Shown piece after piece: positions 24,901 to 36,475 of a DNA stretch of 64,000 nucleotides. Below the pieces are notes generated by a model. It did no database searches. It was not told the origin of the DNA and was given only the letters and a program-made list of their open reading frames with translations. The stretch is from Aphis gossypii (Eukaryota; Arthropoda; Insecta; Hemiptera; Aphididae): NCBI RefSeq assembly GCF_020184175.1, contig NW_026083287.1:1-64000 (forward strand), read 5' to 3'. The position numbers were made by a program, and so were the translations under genes. Each line of letters begins with the position of its first letter. The stretch's first letter is position 1.

Positions 24901-25490
24901 TTTAAGACTCATTATTTAATGCAACTTTATCAATTACGGTATCTGTAATAATAGAAGTTAAAATATTTTTTTCTACACTCATGAGTAAAAAAATTTCTAA
25001 ATGATCTTGAGTAATTGAGTTTCTCAAGTAAATTTTTACATATTTTAATTTGGAACCTTGGAATTTATTATGTGAAAAAAATTGATTTTTGTCATTAGTA
25101 CATTTTAGTATCTAATGTTTCTCTATTTTTTATACTTCGTTTCAAAGTTTCTCTGTTTTTTTTTTTTTTACTCCGTTTTAAAGCTCCTGACTCATATTTT
25201 CGTTTATTCAGTTTTTGGTCATTGGTATTCATAACTTGTTTATTATTAAATAATAAATAATATAATATAATAATTTATTAAATAATTGAAAAGCAAAATT
25301 ACAATTTATATTTATAAGTTAAAAAGCATCTAAATTTGTATAGTGCATACACTATACATTTAACACTTCAATATGAGAAATATGAATCGACATTAGACAA
25401 TTTAGACAATCAAACAATTCAATGATAAAGTGACAACTGACAACGGGACATAAATAAAAGCTTATAGGTAAACACCGCATTAGTTTTGGT
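21905..25490. other. Intergenic DNA, no convincing gene
   Basis: Very AT-rich. A short frame at 23124-23207 (starting MSFCSTQKINKC and ending at CAG|GTAAAA) and one at 23306-23494 have somewhat balanced composition but show no recognisable domain. The rest holds TA-rich low complexity only. Confidence 0.4.
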
Positions 25491-25499
25491 ATCTTATAG

Positions 25500-25698
25500 C
25501 AGCGGTTCTCAACCTTTTTGTATTCGCGTACCACCTACACAGTTTGAAAATTTTTACGTACCACCTGACCATATTTTTGCTTTTTTTTTTGGTTATTAAT
25601 AATGTACACGTTTATATTTTTTATAAAGGGAGATTTTCTTCGCGTACCACCTATCATGAGCTTGCCACGTACCACAGTTTGAGAACTTCTGCCTAATG
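25500..25698. mobile_element. hAT remnant related to the MITE at 275
   Basis: Left end CAGCGGTTCTCAACC with GCGTACCACCT; right end with CGTACCACAGTTTGAGAAC. These mirror the ends and inner GTGGTACG motifs of the element at 275-623. Flanks TCTTATAG and CCTTATAG agree at seven of eight bases if the right end is set at 25698, but the terminal bases there no longer match the left end, so the boundary is approximate. Confidence 0.6.
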
Positions 25699-25754
25699 CC
25701 TTATAGTATTATCACAGATGTATAAGGTACTTGTGCGTTATCGCGACTACCGCG

Positions 25755-25915
25755 AGCTACATATGCGCATCAAGATGTATATACTACCTATACTATATAT
25801 TATATTATACTATACTACAACTACATACTATATACCATATTATACTATACTAAACTACTAAACTGTACTATATACAATAGTACATATATACATCTCGATG
25901 CATATGCGTTATCGA
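25755..25915. repeat. Small foldback with ACTAT-rich centre
   Basis: ATATGCGCATCAAGATGTATAT near 25760 is mirrored by ATATACATCTCGATGCATATGCG near 25888. The centre is a degenerate ACTAT/ATATT array. Probably a simple-sequence expansion inside a short inverted repeat. Confidence 0.5.
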
Positions 25916-26369
25916 AACTTCCACGTATTATGGGTTATAGCGTCGATGTGTCCCACTCTAATCTTACATTTTGAAAGTGAATTCTATTTCTAATTCTATT
26001 ATAGATAATTAGGGTCCAGCGTTGCCACTCGATCGCTGTGCTCGCAGTATTATATAGAGTACAGCTATAATCTATCGATTGTCCGATTGGGTAGATTAGG
26101 ATTAAAAATTGTCAAGAATAATAACAAAAATTATACGATACATTTTCAGATTTTTGTATGGAATAAAACATGACTTACAGTAGTCAATATGTCTACGTCG
26201 GTTACGCTAGTAAGCATCAGTTCTTGTCACAAAATTCCTATCATTCACTGAAACATATTCAGATCTAGTTTATCAATGAGCTATGCATTTTTTCTTCGAC
26301 GGTTTGTGTCTTTTGTGCTTTATTTTCATGAACATGAGCTTTGAAGCAAACGAGACGGTGGTTGTTATA

Positions 26370-26660
26370 GCAAAAAAAAAATATATATTTAATAGGAAAA
26401 AAGTTATTGCATTTGTCAAATAGACGAGTTACGCCCTGTATTATAATTTATACTTATTCTATTCTATTCTAACTTTTATATATTATATATATATATAAAT
26501 ATTTTGTGTCACGATGTTTGTCGTACACAATTCTAGATAAAAATTACTACACATAATGTCAAACATACAGACACAACTGAGATATCTAATACAAGGTTTG
26601 GAACTTGGAAGTAATGAAACACTATTCACGCAGAGAAACTGCGAAAAAATACAATTGTGA
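26370..26660. repeat. Dispersed repeat, copy 1 (matches 45745-46040)
   Basis: Shares GACGAGTTACG, ACACATAATGTCAAACATACAG and CACTATTCACGCAGAGAAACTGC in the same order and orientation with 45745-46040. Both copies have an A-rich run at the left end and no coding capacity. The open frame at 26483-26671 lies inside it and is not a gene. Confidence 0.7.
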
Positions 26661-27354
26661 TACGTAAACATTTACAATTGTATATTAATATTGTATATTA
26701 GCGTCGTGTGAGTAACCATATATTTATGATATTGTCCTGACACTCTCGACTCTCCTCAGAATATTTAAAAATAAACGTTAATAATATATATTACGTATTA
26801 TATTACTCTGCGGATATTTTATTCTCCAGAATCTCTAATGGTAAGAAAAATAGATAATAGAATCTATATATATTATCTATAGTAAGAATAATTGTTCGAC
26901 CATTGTGATACGTATGCTATATTTCGTTAGAAATCATTAATACAATGAATTTATAATGTAAATTCTTTACAGTAGTCAATAATATATAACATATATAAAA
27001 TAAAATAGGTGTATTGTGTTCATCGTTATCGTACAATATACGCCTACTCACCGGCCATCTGTCGATTACCTGCCTACACCGGAAACGTCTTAAAGATAAA
27101 CATGTATAATCTGTAAATAGGTATTATAAATGTTTTTAGCAGATCTCAGGAAAAGTTTAACAATACCGAAATTACATATAGAGCTGATGCACCGTACATC
27201 ATCCCCTCAGTGAATATAATATTATAATATATTATTCATTTTGTATTATTATTACAGTTATTCTCATTTTATTTAGAATAAACATTAAATGTATTAAATC
27301 TTTAGTAATATCTATAAAAATAAGCCAGTTAAGTTATATTTTGTCTTGTACACA

Positions 27355-27485
27355 TGAAACATAACAAAAAAACCCATTTTATTCCATCGGTATGAATGGT
27401 TATATTAAAAAGCAATAAATAAAAATATAACGAGATCGTATGTTGGTATATTATTTTCATTATCTGTCATTGACAATGAGTCACT
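27355..27485. repeat. Dispersed repeat, inverted copy at 36330-36475
   Basis: AAATAAAAATATAACGAGATCGTAT, then TTTCATTATCTGTCATTGACAATG, is found reversed at 36345-36410 (CATTGTCAATGGCAGATAATG, ATACGATCTCGTTATATTC). Non-coding. Confidence 0.65.
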
Positions 27486-27499
27486 CATTACATATATTT

Positions 27500-30400
27500 A
27501 TGAAACAAAATATAACTGTTAAATAATTTTAAAACGTATAAGCCCACGCTTCTCAACTTGTGGTACGTGGATAAAGCTCTACTGCCGCTCTAGAAAAGTT
27601 CTATAAAATCTATTATAACTGAACTCTAAGCATTTATTCGGGAAAGACGTCTACAAACATCGAAAGAAAACACACACGCGCGCATATATTTTTATGTTTC
27701 ATTCCGATGTTTCATTCCGATATAAACTCGGTATAAGATCCAGTTTTTCTTTAAAAATGAAATCAAAACTCAATAACGAGTCTATCCGTACGAATCATAA
27801 ACTACAATATAATATCATGTATTAATAAGTATTATTATATTGCGGTTTTAGTATAAGTGTATTATTATATAGTTGTATTATTTTCGAATAAGCAGAGTAC
27901 ATATTATATACCAAGAACTATATATTATAACAGATATCTGTATCCGTAATAAAGGGCCCATGCGAAACTAAAACAACAATGCTTACTGAATAATATGATA
28001 TATACCTAATGTGTTTTTAAATATCGAGGGAGTAAAATTGTCTCGCGCAACAGTTTTTAACTGTGTTACGGCTGTACAAGACAGAGGCAACACATGTGGG
28101 TGTAGAGTCTTCTTAAATATAATGGGTAAAACGTGTTATAAAAGATTTTAATAATATAATACTAGGAGGAAGTCGCCAGACGGATGTGTTATTTGTTTGC
28201 GTTTTATTTTTTCGTTCACCGTTAAATTTAATGTGAATACCTGTCACATATTAGGCTGCTCATCGTATAGTTAACGTTTTTCGTCCGGTCCTCATGCTAT
28301 AGCATAGGTACCTATATACACAATACATATTAACATTACACCCTGCAGAGAGGTATTTCGGCCAAACATTTCGGGCGTTGTTTGACATTTGTATTGTGTC
28401 CGTTAAGGTAAAAAAAAAAAGATAATCAGAGTTCAATTGTATCGTTTTAACCCGGATATGGTTGAAATTAAGTACTTAGAAAATATAATAATATACTGTA
28501 GCTCGTAGGTCCGACAAACGTGAACTCTTTTCATACACACAAGTGGTCCACAAATACAAATACACTTAAAACTGAAATTGTTAAGATCATTAAAATTACA
28601 TTTAAATATACCTACTATTATTATAAAATCATACAAAAGTAAAACACAAGTACTGAGAAGATTAATAGGTGTACAGCAACAACCGCGATTATTATTATAA
28701 ATTATTGTCATTTAGCAAGTATTTTTTTGTAAAATTTTTTCGTAGGAATTAGGAATTCGAGACAATTCAATTTAATTTATTTATTGCATCATGTATGCAT
28801 ATTAAGCCAAATTGTGGAATTATATATATATGTATATCATTGATGCAAACGGTTGCATGGATAGGACATACACACTACACAACCTACACAAATTCTCTAA
28901 AACAATTCCTTTTCAATAAGCAACAATTAAGTAAATATGTTATTTTTATTTACAATTTTGAAATTAAAATAAATAAAAATTATTGAAAAAATTGTGTTTT
29001 TGCGGTACGTGCGTATTTCCGATGGACGATATAAACACAATAAACGAAATGAATTGTTGTTATTTTCATATCAACGTGTGGTACGATAATTTTATGATCA
29101 GACACGTACAATTTTAACACAAGTATTAGGTATGTGATTTATTTGTATTTGTCAATTGCCAGGTATTCTGATTATTTAATCAATATAAACTTGTGACGGA
29201 TTTGTAATTGAAATGAGAGCAGTAAATAATATAAAAGGCGTTTCAAGCAATACAATCCACAATCCACCACAAAATATAAATGATATGTGTATCTATATAC
29301 TGTCGTCTGTCAGTTACCCATTTGGCCACTTATGTAGGTACTATTTGCAATCATCATAGTCAACTTGTCAATTTAAAAGTCCTACGATCTATAATTATGC
29401 AATATGGTGCATGCAAGTTTTTTAAGTGAGGGAAGGGAAATAAATAATTATTCTGTTGTCACAGGATTAATGATGCTTTTTTCGTTTTTTACTTATATTA
29501 AGCATAATAATACAATAAATAATAATGCAGGCCATAGGGAGAGGTGCTTTAGCCCGTTAGCTCACTCTCTCTGTGTACGCCATTGGTATACATATTTTAA
29601 AGTTAGATTTGATAATAATTTAAAGTTTTATGCTAAATAGAAAATAATCAAAATGTCGATCTAAAACATTTAAAAATCTTAATTGCATAAAAAGTTTTTT
29701 TGATAACTTTTTATTTTTTTTATAATAAATTCTCATACCATTCAATCAGAATTTCTATACTCATTACAATAAAAAAATCGCATTCAAATGTATTGACTTT
29801 TCAGATATACTAATGGTGAAACGGGACTTTTGAGACACATGTATACCTATTTGTATTTCAATTTTAGATAAAATTACGTATTTTAACGAAAAATAACAAT
29901 ATTAATTCATTAGTTACGATTGCAGAAAACATTATTTTATGTTGTACAATCAACGTAACTTTATATAATAAAATGTTAAAAAACTCATGCACGTTAAGAT
30001 ACTCGTTTCAACTATTCATTATACCCACTTATTACTTATTGTATACCCTTATTAAAAATAATTCATAATATTACTAGTTATACCAAATATAGATAAGAAC
30101 CTAATTATTTGTAATTAAGCCATACTTATTTCAATTTTATTTTGTTAGTTTTTTTTTAGTATAGTGGTATAGTTAATACCCAATGTATTAATCAAAATAA
30201 TTGGAACTAACCCTAAATAAGAACACATATTCATGCTTTTAAAAATATAAAATTATATGAAAAAAAAATTTAAAAAAAATATTTGTACGAGTATAATTTA
30301 TATTATCAAAATTAATTACATTGTTATAAACCATAAAAACCGTAAGCATTATACATTACAACAATGACAACAGCATATTGAAATATAAACTTTAAGCTTT

Positions 30401-30620
30401 TAATACACATGGATTTTTATATACATAACATTATTATCAAAACAAATTCTATAACCAAATAAGGATATCAAATTTAAAATAGGCAAATATAATACATTTT
30501 AAAAACTGATTTTAAAGTAGATGAATTGAAATGACCATTGATAAACCTAAAATGTATTTTTAAATAACAAATCTCGGTAATTTTTACAATTTTAAATAAC
30601 GTCAAACGGGTTAATGAAAT
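27500..30620. other. Intergenic DNA, no convincing gene
   Basis: CTTCTCAACTTGTGGTACGTGG at 27549 is probably another truncated end of the hAT family at 275. Open frames at 28433-28711, 28795-28986 and 29404-29640 have AT-driven composition and no domain. No RNA gene was recognised. Confidence 0.4.
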
Positions 30621-30623
30621 TAT

Positions 30624-33176
30624 TTATAACATGTAATCTATATCAAGAATTGGCAATTCTATTTCTTCGGGCATAGTAGATCGTTTCTCTTCCATCTTAT
30701 TAAGTATAACATATTGTAATTCTTTTCTTTTTCGGCAGTTCACAACAACTTCATCAACAGAAAACCAGTTTTCTAAATGACGAATCGGAAAAGTGTAATC
30801 CATAATCGGCCTCTAAAATATGGTAAGATTTAGCATGTGTATTAAAATACAATAATTAGTTGACTTACTTTAAAAAACATTTCAACAAAATGAATCATAA
30901 AAAGGCCACAATCTGTATAATTCGGTTGTTGAGGTACCCTAAGTGCAGCTCCTTTTATAGCTTCAGGACTAAAATCTTTTATTTGTCCTGGATGCTTAAC
31001 AAAATATTCTTGTTCTAACCAACCACGTAGTGTAGCTGTGATTCTGGCACGGTCAACACCACCAGAATAGGAATCCAACACTAAAATGCAAGGCCTAAAA
31101 AATAAATAAGCTTTAATAACATTAACTTAGATTAATAATGTAAATATTTTACCGTTTAACTTGTATTCATCTGAATGTTTTTGTAACCCAAGCATCAGTT
31201 TCATAATAAAGTCCTTGTTTTGTAGATAGGTTTATCTAAAAAATATTTATATCCAAATTAAATAATAACAAAACATTTTTGAAAGCTATTGAATGATTTA
31301 AATTATTTATAGAAAAAAATTCTTACTCTTGATGCCATATCAAACAAACGAAGATCTTCATCATTAGGGTCAGCTTCACTACGATCATGAACAGCAGAAT
31401 ATGTAATGCGTGGCCCCGATATCCACCTATAATTTATTTAGTACACATTATTTGTCAATCACCTCGGATTAAAATATTGTAATAGAAGTATATATTCATA
31501 CTAATCAACACATAAATATTTAAAACTAAACGAATACTATAAAACTAAGAGTTTTTGTATACATTTCTCATCATGCTTTTAAGAGGATTTATTTAATTTC
31601 ATAATTGTAAAATGAAATATTAAAAATTATAATATATTTAAATTGTAAATATTTACCAGCATCATCATCAGGTTCATTTACTGGAGTTCCATCTCTCATA
31701 TTAACTTTACCTGATAGGTACGGAAAACAAATTACTGCTAAAAACCAATGTTCACTAAAAATAATAATTAATTTGATAATAATTTTAAGTTTTATTTAAA
31801 ACAGATGATTAAAGTTATGTTAATTCTTACTTTTCATTCACAGGTATAAAAACAAAATCTTTCTTGAATATGTCTTCATTTTTAGTCTAATTTTTTACAC
31901 GATCATGTCTTCTCTGTGATGGTGTGTAATGTGCTGGATAAAAAGAAGCATCAAATGGTTTCGTCATAGTAGTATAAAATGTAGTATAAATGTGTATTAA
32001 ATACATATGATTGTTTTCTATCTTCCTCATTTAATTTTTGAGTATACCAATCACTATAATACAAATAATATTTTTCATAATATAATTCATAACTATTATT
32101 AATAAAATTTGAATTGAAATCACTTACTTTAAATAAAATTCTATTAACTTATCATTGACATATTTGCCTGAATTAAGCATATTATAATCGGATATACTTA
32201 ATGTAATCTTGATTAAATCCTGTTTGAGTATTCTATAAAACATAATTATATTTAAATATGCTTAATAAAACAAGTAAAAGTAGTGTTATCACTGAGTAAC
32301 ACTCGCCCATCTGTCTTATAAGTACAATATAGCAAATTTACATTTAGCAGAACCAATATTTAAGATATAATGATCAGATATCTGTATAATATACACATAA
32401 ATATTTAAAACTAAACGAATACTATAAAACTAAGAGTTTTTGTAAACATTTCACATCATGCTTTTAAGAGGATTTATTTAATTTCATAATTGTAAAATGA
32501 AATATTAAAAATTATAATATATTTAAATTGTAAGTATTTACCAGCATCATCATCAGGTTCATTTACTGGAGTTCCATCTTTCATATTAACTTTACCCGAT
32601 AGATTTGGAAAGCAGATAACAGCCATAAACCAATGTTGACCAAAAATAATAATTTTAAGTTTTATTTAAAACAGATGAATAAAGTTATGTTAATTCTTAC
32701 TTTTCATTCACAGGTATAAAAACAAAATCTTTCTGGAATATGTCTACATTTTTTTTCCATCTTTTTACTTTTCCGTGTCTTATCTGTGATGCTGTGTAGT
32801 GTGCTGGATAAACAGAGGCATTAAATGATTTCGCCAGAGTAGTATAATAAAAGTGTGTACTAAATACATACGTTCGTTCTCTATCTTCTTCACTTAATTT
32901 TTTAGTATACCAATCACTATAGTACAAAAAAACATTATTTTTCATTATATAATGCATAACTATTATTTATAAAATTTGAATTGAAATCACTTACTTTAAA
33001 TAAAAGTCTATAAGAATATCATAAATGAATTCATATGAATTCAACATCTTATTATCATTTATTTTGATCTGTCCTTCTTCTAGTACTCTATAAAACAATA
33101 TAAAAAATTAAAAAATAAAATTTTACAAGTCAAACATATTTCAAACTTACATTTTCTCGTCTTCTTTAATTTCAAT
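30624..33176 (-). pseudogene. SENP6/7-type SUMO protease, catalytic region, disrupted
   Basis: Minus-strand exons, 5' to 3': 33151-33176, 32995-33087, 32701-32916, 31657-31754, 31327-31426, 31153-31235, 30869-31094, 30624-30812 (stop TAA). The translation follows the C48 (Ulp1/SENP) fold: LIDFYLNDWYTKKL, the VFIPVNE strand, catalytic His in EHWFLAVICFP, RPCILVLDSYSGG with the Asp, and catalytic Cys in PNYTDCGLFMIHFVE; it ends PIRHLENWF..LQYVIL. Enzymes of this branch trim SUMO chains in the nucleus. Two problems: an in-frame TGA (31167-31169) just before the Asp exon, where a Trp codon would fit (TFR-stop-IQVKRPC), and a phase mismatch between 31657-31754 (leaves phase 1) and 31327-31426 (needs phase 2), unless a small exon was missed. 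Exons for a normal N-terminus were not found upstream. Family identity is secure; being non-functional is likely. Confidence 0.7.
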
Positions 33177-33440
33177 CTGAAAATTGAATTTTAAATGTTT
33201 TTAATAAATATATTATCGATTATTAAAAATATATAAATTAATTAAATATTATTTTTAAATGATATAAAAAATAAATAAACATAATTATATTTAAATATGC
33301 CTAATAAAACAAGTAAAAGTAGTGTAATCACTGAGTGACACTCATCCATCTGTCTTATAAGTACAATATAGCAAATTTACATTTAGCAGAACCATTATTT
33401 ATGATATAATGATCAGATATCTGTATAATACTTCAAAATC
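31500..33440 (-). repeat. Tandem duplication of SENP exons
   Basis: Unit A (about 31500-32392) and unit B (about 32393-33440) are direct copies including introns: AACATAATTATATTTAAATATGC occurs at 32240 and 33278, GATCAGATATCTGTATAAT at 32370 and 33410. Each holds one copy of three coding exons: 32128-32232 / 32995-33087, 31831-32053 / 32701-32916 and 31657-31754 / 32542-32639. Unit A lacks about 190 bases holding the mini-exon 33151-33176. Its 31831-32053 exon has a 7-bp insertion and an in-frame TAG. In unit B, exon 32542-32639 has lost its acceptor (TTTTTGG where unit A has TTTTTAG). Confidence 0.85.
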
Positions 33441-34018
33441 TGATAGTATATGAATGTCTAAACGATTAAATTTTTCTTTTCCTAATTTATAATAAATTTG
33501 AAAAGTAAAATAACATTTACTCCATTTACCAAGAAAATGTGGTTACTTAACATACACGACTGCACGTGAAAAGTAGGGATATCAGTACATTTAATACTAA
33601 TTTATAAATTTATAAAGACATAAATACATTATTTAATTTTAATCAATTCATTTTAATATTATCAGAGTTTCCAAGTGTTCATACTTAAAAACATAGGCAA
33701 TTTTAGTAATATCAGTTCCCTTAATTTTTTTTTTTTTTAATTAAATACCTATATCAATATAAAATAAAAATAAGAAAAGTCTCAAATTAATAATTTAGTA
33801 TTTATAACTTAGTTAACATTAACCGATTTTTCACAAATTTGACAAATCACATGTCTTAAAATGGTTTTTGAACAACCTTTTGTATGAAAAACAGTTCTTA
33901 AATATCACAATAATTTAAATTTTATGTCTGATGGAATAATTAGTAGTTTGATACAGAATAAAGTTTGGAAAGTTAAATGACATAATAATTCGGATAAAAT
34001 AATCATATTATCTTTTTT

Positions 34019-35110
34019 TTTTTTTTTGATGAGTATGAGACTAACTCTTCTTGGTGCTCATGCTGGGAAAATATAGGGGTTGTTTATGTATCATTTGAAT
34101 CATGTATTCCCCCAAAATTCCAGTTATTTTAAATTACATTTTTCTTGCTAATGGCAGTAAGGAGTTTGGTAATACAAATATATTTAAAGAACTTATTAAT
34201 GAAATTAACTATTTACAAAGTAATGGAATAAATGTAAATATAGAAAATCGAAACTACACAATTTACTTTTCCTTGTTATTATTTATAAGGGATAACTTAG
34301 GGTTACACCCAATGCTAGGTTTAAGCGAAAGCTTTAATGCAAATTATCCTTGTTGTTTTTGCTCATGTTCTAAAATTGAATGCAATTTTTTAGTTATTCA
34401 AGATGACAGTAAACTAAGAAACAAAGAAAACTATTCTTGGAGTATAGCTATAGATAACCTATCACTTACAGGTATCTACAAAATGTGTGAATAGATTGGA
34501 GTTAATGGTTTCCATGCAGTTAACAATAACAATTAATTATTCAGTTGATCTAATGCATGGAATTTTGGAGGGAGTTTGTTCATATGATTTATCCGTTATA
34601 TTATAAGAAATTATCATTAATTTAAAATACATTTAACAATCGCATAGAGTATTTTAACTATTGTCCTTTGGATCTCCAAAACAAACCTCAGTTAATATCT
34701 ATGGATGTTATCGGAAGTAACAAAAAATTAAAAATGACAGCAAGTGAAGTGTTATGTCTCAGCAGACATTTAGGTGTTATAAGTGGAGACCTTATACTTA
34801 TTAATTCTGAATTTTGGCAATTATATATACAGCTTCAACAAATTATACAGATAGTCACTTTAAAATCAATTCAACCAGGGCACATTTTACTATTGAAAAC
34901 TCTAATTACATAACACCATGAGTTGTATCTAGAATTATTTAAAACAAACTTAAAACCAAAATTCTACCACTTACTTCATTATTCATACATAATGAGTAAA
35001 TTTGAACCTGTATCGCATTTATGGTTTATGCGATAAGAATCTAAACATAGGGAATCTAAGCTTACTGCACATTCCATTACTAATAGGAAGCACATTTGCT
35101 AATCATTGGG
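34019..35110 (+). pseudogene. tnp2-like (CACTA-type) transposase remnant
   Basis: Read across several frameshifts and stops, this region gives the blocks of a transposase common in insects: a start with DEYETNSS, then IRDNLGLHPMLGLSESFNAN followed by YPCCFC, then VDLMHGIFEGVC with the D..H motif, FKTNLKPKFYHLLHYSYIM, and FESKHRESK-like residues near 35040. The longest open parts are 34102-34494 and 34668-34913. A stop at 34492-34494, frame breaks near 34500-34670 and stops in between show it is dead. No terminal repeats were found. It lies head-to-head with the SENP locus, which may have lost its 5' part in this rearranged area. Confidence 0.7.
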
Positions 35111-35154
35111 TATAATCTCTAAGTTCATCTGTAGATATGATTATATGAAACAGT

Positions 35155-35300
35155 AAGCTAATTGACTGATCTATCAACGCACAGCTCAAACCATTGGACA
35201 GATCGCGCTGAAATTTGGCATACAGATAGCTATTATGACGTAGGCATCCGCTAAAAAAGGGGTAAAAATTAAAAAAAAAATTTGTTCCGATTTTTTTGAA
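35155..35300. repeat. Widely dispersed insect repeat fragment
   Basis: CTGATCTATCAACGCACAGC, then GCTGAAATTTGGCATACAGA and TATGACGTAGGCATCCGC, is a recognisable sequence that recurs in many insect genomes. It is non-coding here and ends in an A-rich run. The class is not certain from memory. Confidence 0.55.
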
Positions 35301-35407
35301 ATTAAGTATACATACTCTATAACAAAAAATAACATTTCCTATTATCTTTATTTTGTGAAATTCAACATCAACCGGGGTTAAAAGTGGTAATATTGCCCAC
35401 TTAGAGA

Positions 35408-36258
35408 GCAGGGGTCGGCAACCTTTTTGGTGTCAAGGGCCAAAAAATAAAAATAAATTTTTTCACGGGCCTTAATTTGAATACACCTTGTTTTATGTAA
35501 ACGAAATATTATAGTAATTCTTACTATAATATACTGGACATACTTCATTCGTTACAACTAACATGCACTTTTTAAAAAACTCAAAGTCAGTAAAAGGGCG
35601 ACCGTTTTTTGCCAACATTTCAGCAACTACAGAACTTGCTCGTACAGACACTTCGTTACGTGTATTTTGGGATTTGAAAATATTTTGCTGGCTACTAAGA
35701 GATGTTAAAAAATGTTTTATTTTGTTTTGTCTTAATTCACTAGTTAAGTTTTCAAATTTTGCTTTATGCTCATTGTCGTAATGTCGCCTGACGTTGTATT
35801 CTTTCATTACTGTTATGGTTTTATTACAAATTAAACATAATAACTTACCACCGTGTTCGATAAAAAAGAAAAGTTCGGTCCAATCTTCTTTAAAAATACG
35901 ATGCTCATCGTTAATTTTTCGTTTAGGAGCCATAGAGTTACACGTACAAAAATTTGAAACACAGAATTGAGACGATTACATTTCACTAGAAAATCGATTC
36001 AGTAATACAATAAGTATAAGTCGTATTTCGTTTTGTTTAATAAATTATTATCGATGTTTAACGAAACGTAGATGACGTGTACAATGTTTCTATACATAAT
36101 ATCTATTTTTGTTCAATATTGTACAACTAACTTCTCGTGAGAAATCCCAATTTTTATCAACAAAGATTACGTGTTATATAATATTTTTAAACTAACTATA
36201 AATTATTATCAAGGGCCGCATAAAATTGCTACGCGGGCCGCGGGTTGCCGACCTCTGT
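35408..36258 (-). mobile_element. Charlie-like hAT element, internally deleted
   Basis: Left end CAGGGGTCGGCAACCTTTTT, right end GGGTTGCCGACCTCTG: a terminal repeat typical of Charlie-type hAT elements. Flanks CTTAGAGA (35400-35407) and CTTAGAGA (36259-36266) form a perfect 8-bp duplication if the outermost base on each side belongs to the element. It is only 850 bp, far shorter than an autonomous element, but keeps the 5' part of the transposase gene on the minus strand. Confidence 0.88.
35493..35933 (-). CDS. N-terminal BED-finger part of a hAT transposase (GTF2IRD2/ZBED-like)
   Basis: 146 codons from ATG 35933 to a stop at 35493-35495, inside the deleted hAT element 35408-36258. Residues 1-60 start MAPKRKINDEHR and form a BED-type zinc finger: CLICNKTITVMKEYNVRRHY then H, i.e. 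C..C and H...H ligands. Residues 60-130 follow the region between the finger and the catalytic core of GTF2IRD2/FAM200-like transposases (SELRQNKIKHFL, ASSVVAEMLAKNGRPF, CMLVVTNEVCP). The RNase H-like catalytic core is absent. The frame is intact, so a DNA-binding fragment without transposase activity could still be made; the last residues read into the element's 3' end. Whether it is expressed is unknown. Confidence 0.8.
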   Translation of the reverse strand: MAPKRKINDEHRIFKEDWTELFFFIEHGGKLLCLICNKTITVMKEYNVRRHYDNEHKAKFENLTSELRQNKIKHFLTSLSSQQNIFKSQNTRNEVSVRASSVVAEMLAKNGRPFTDFEFFKKCMLVVTNEVCPVYYSKNYYNISFT

Positions 36259-36329
36259 CTTAGAGAAACACTAGGTTATACGTTTCACAGTTATTAGACC
36301 GTTGTATTTTGTTTCATTAATACCTATAT

Positions 36330-36475
36330 ACAATGTGCGACCCATTGTCAATGGCAGATAATGAAAATAATATACGATCTCGTTATATTCTTATTTGTTT
36401 TTTTATTTTTATTTATTGCTTTATAATATAACCATTTGTACCGATTGGCATAAAATGGGTTATTTTGTTATGCTA
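36330..36475. repeat. Dispersed repeat, inverted copy of 27355-27485
   Basis: CATTGTCAATGGCAGATAATG and ATACGATCTCGTTATATTC match the reverse complement of 27400-27480; the match continues over CCATTTGTACCGATTGGCAT and AAAATGGGTT. Non-coding. Confidence 0.65.
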
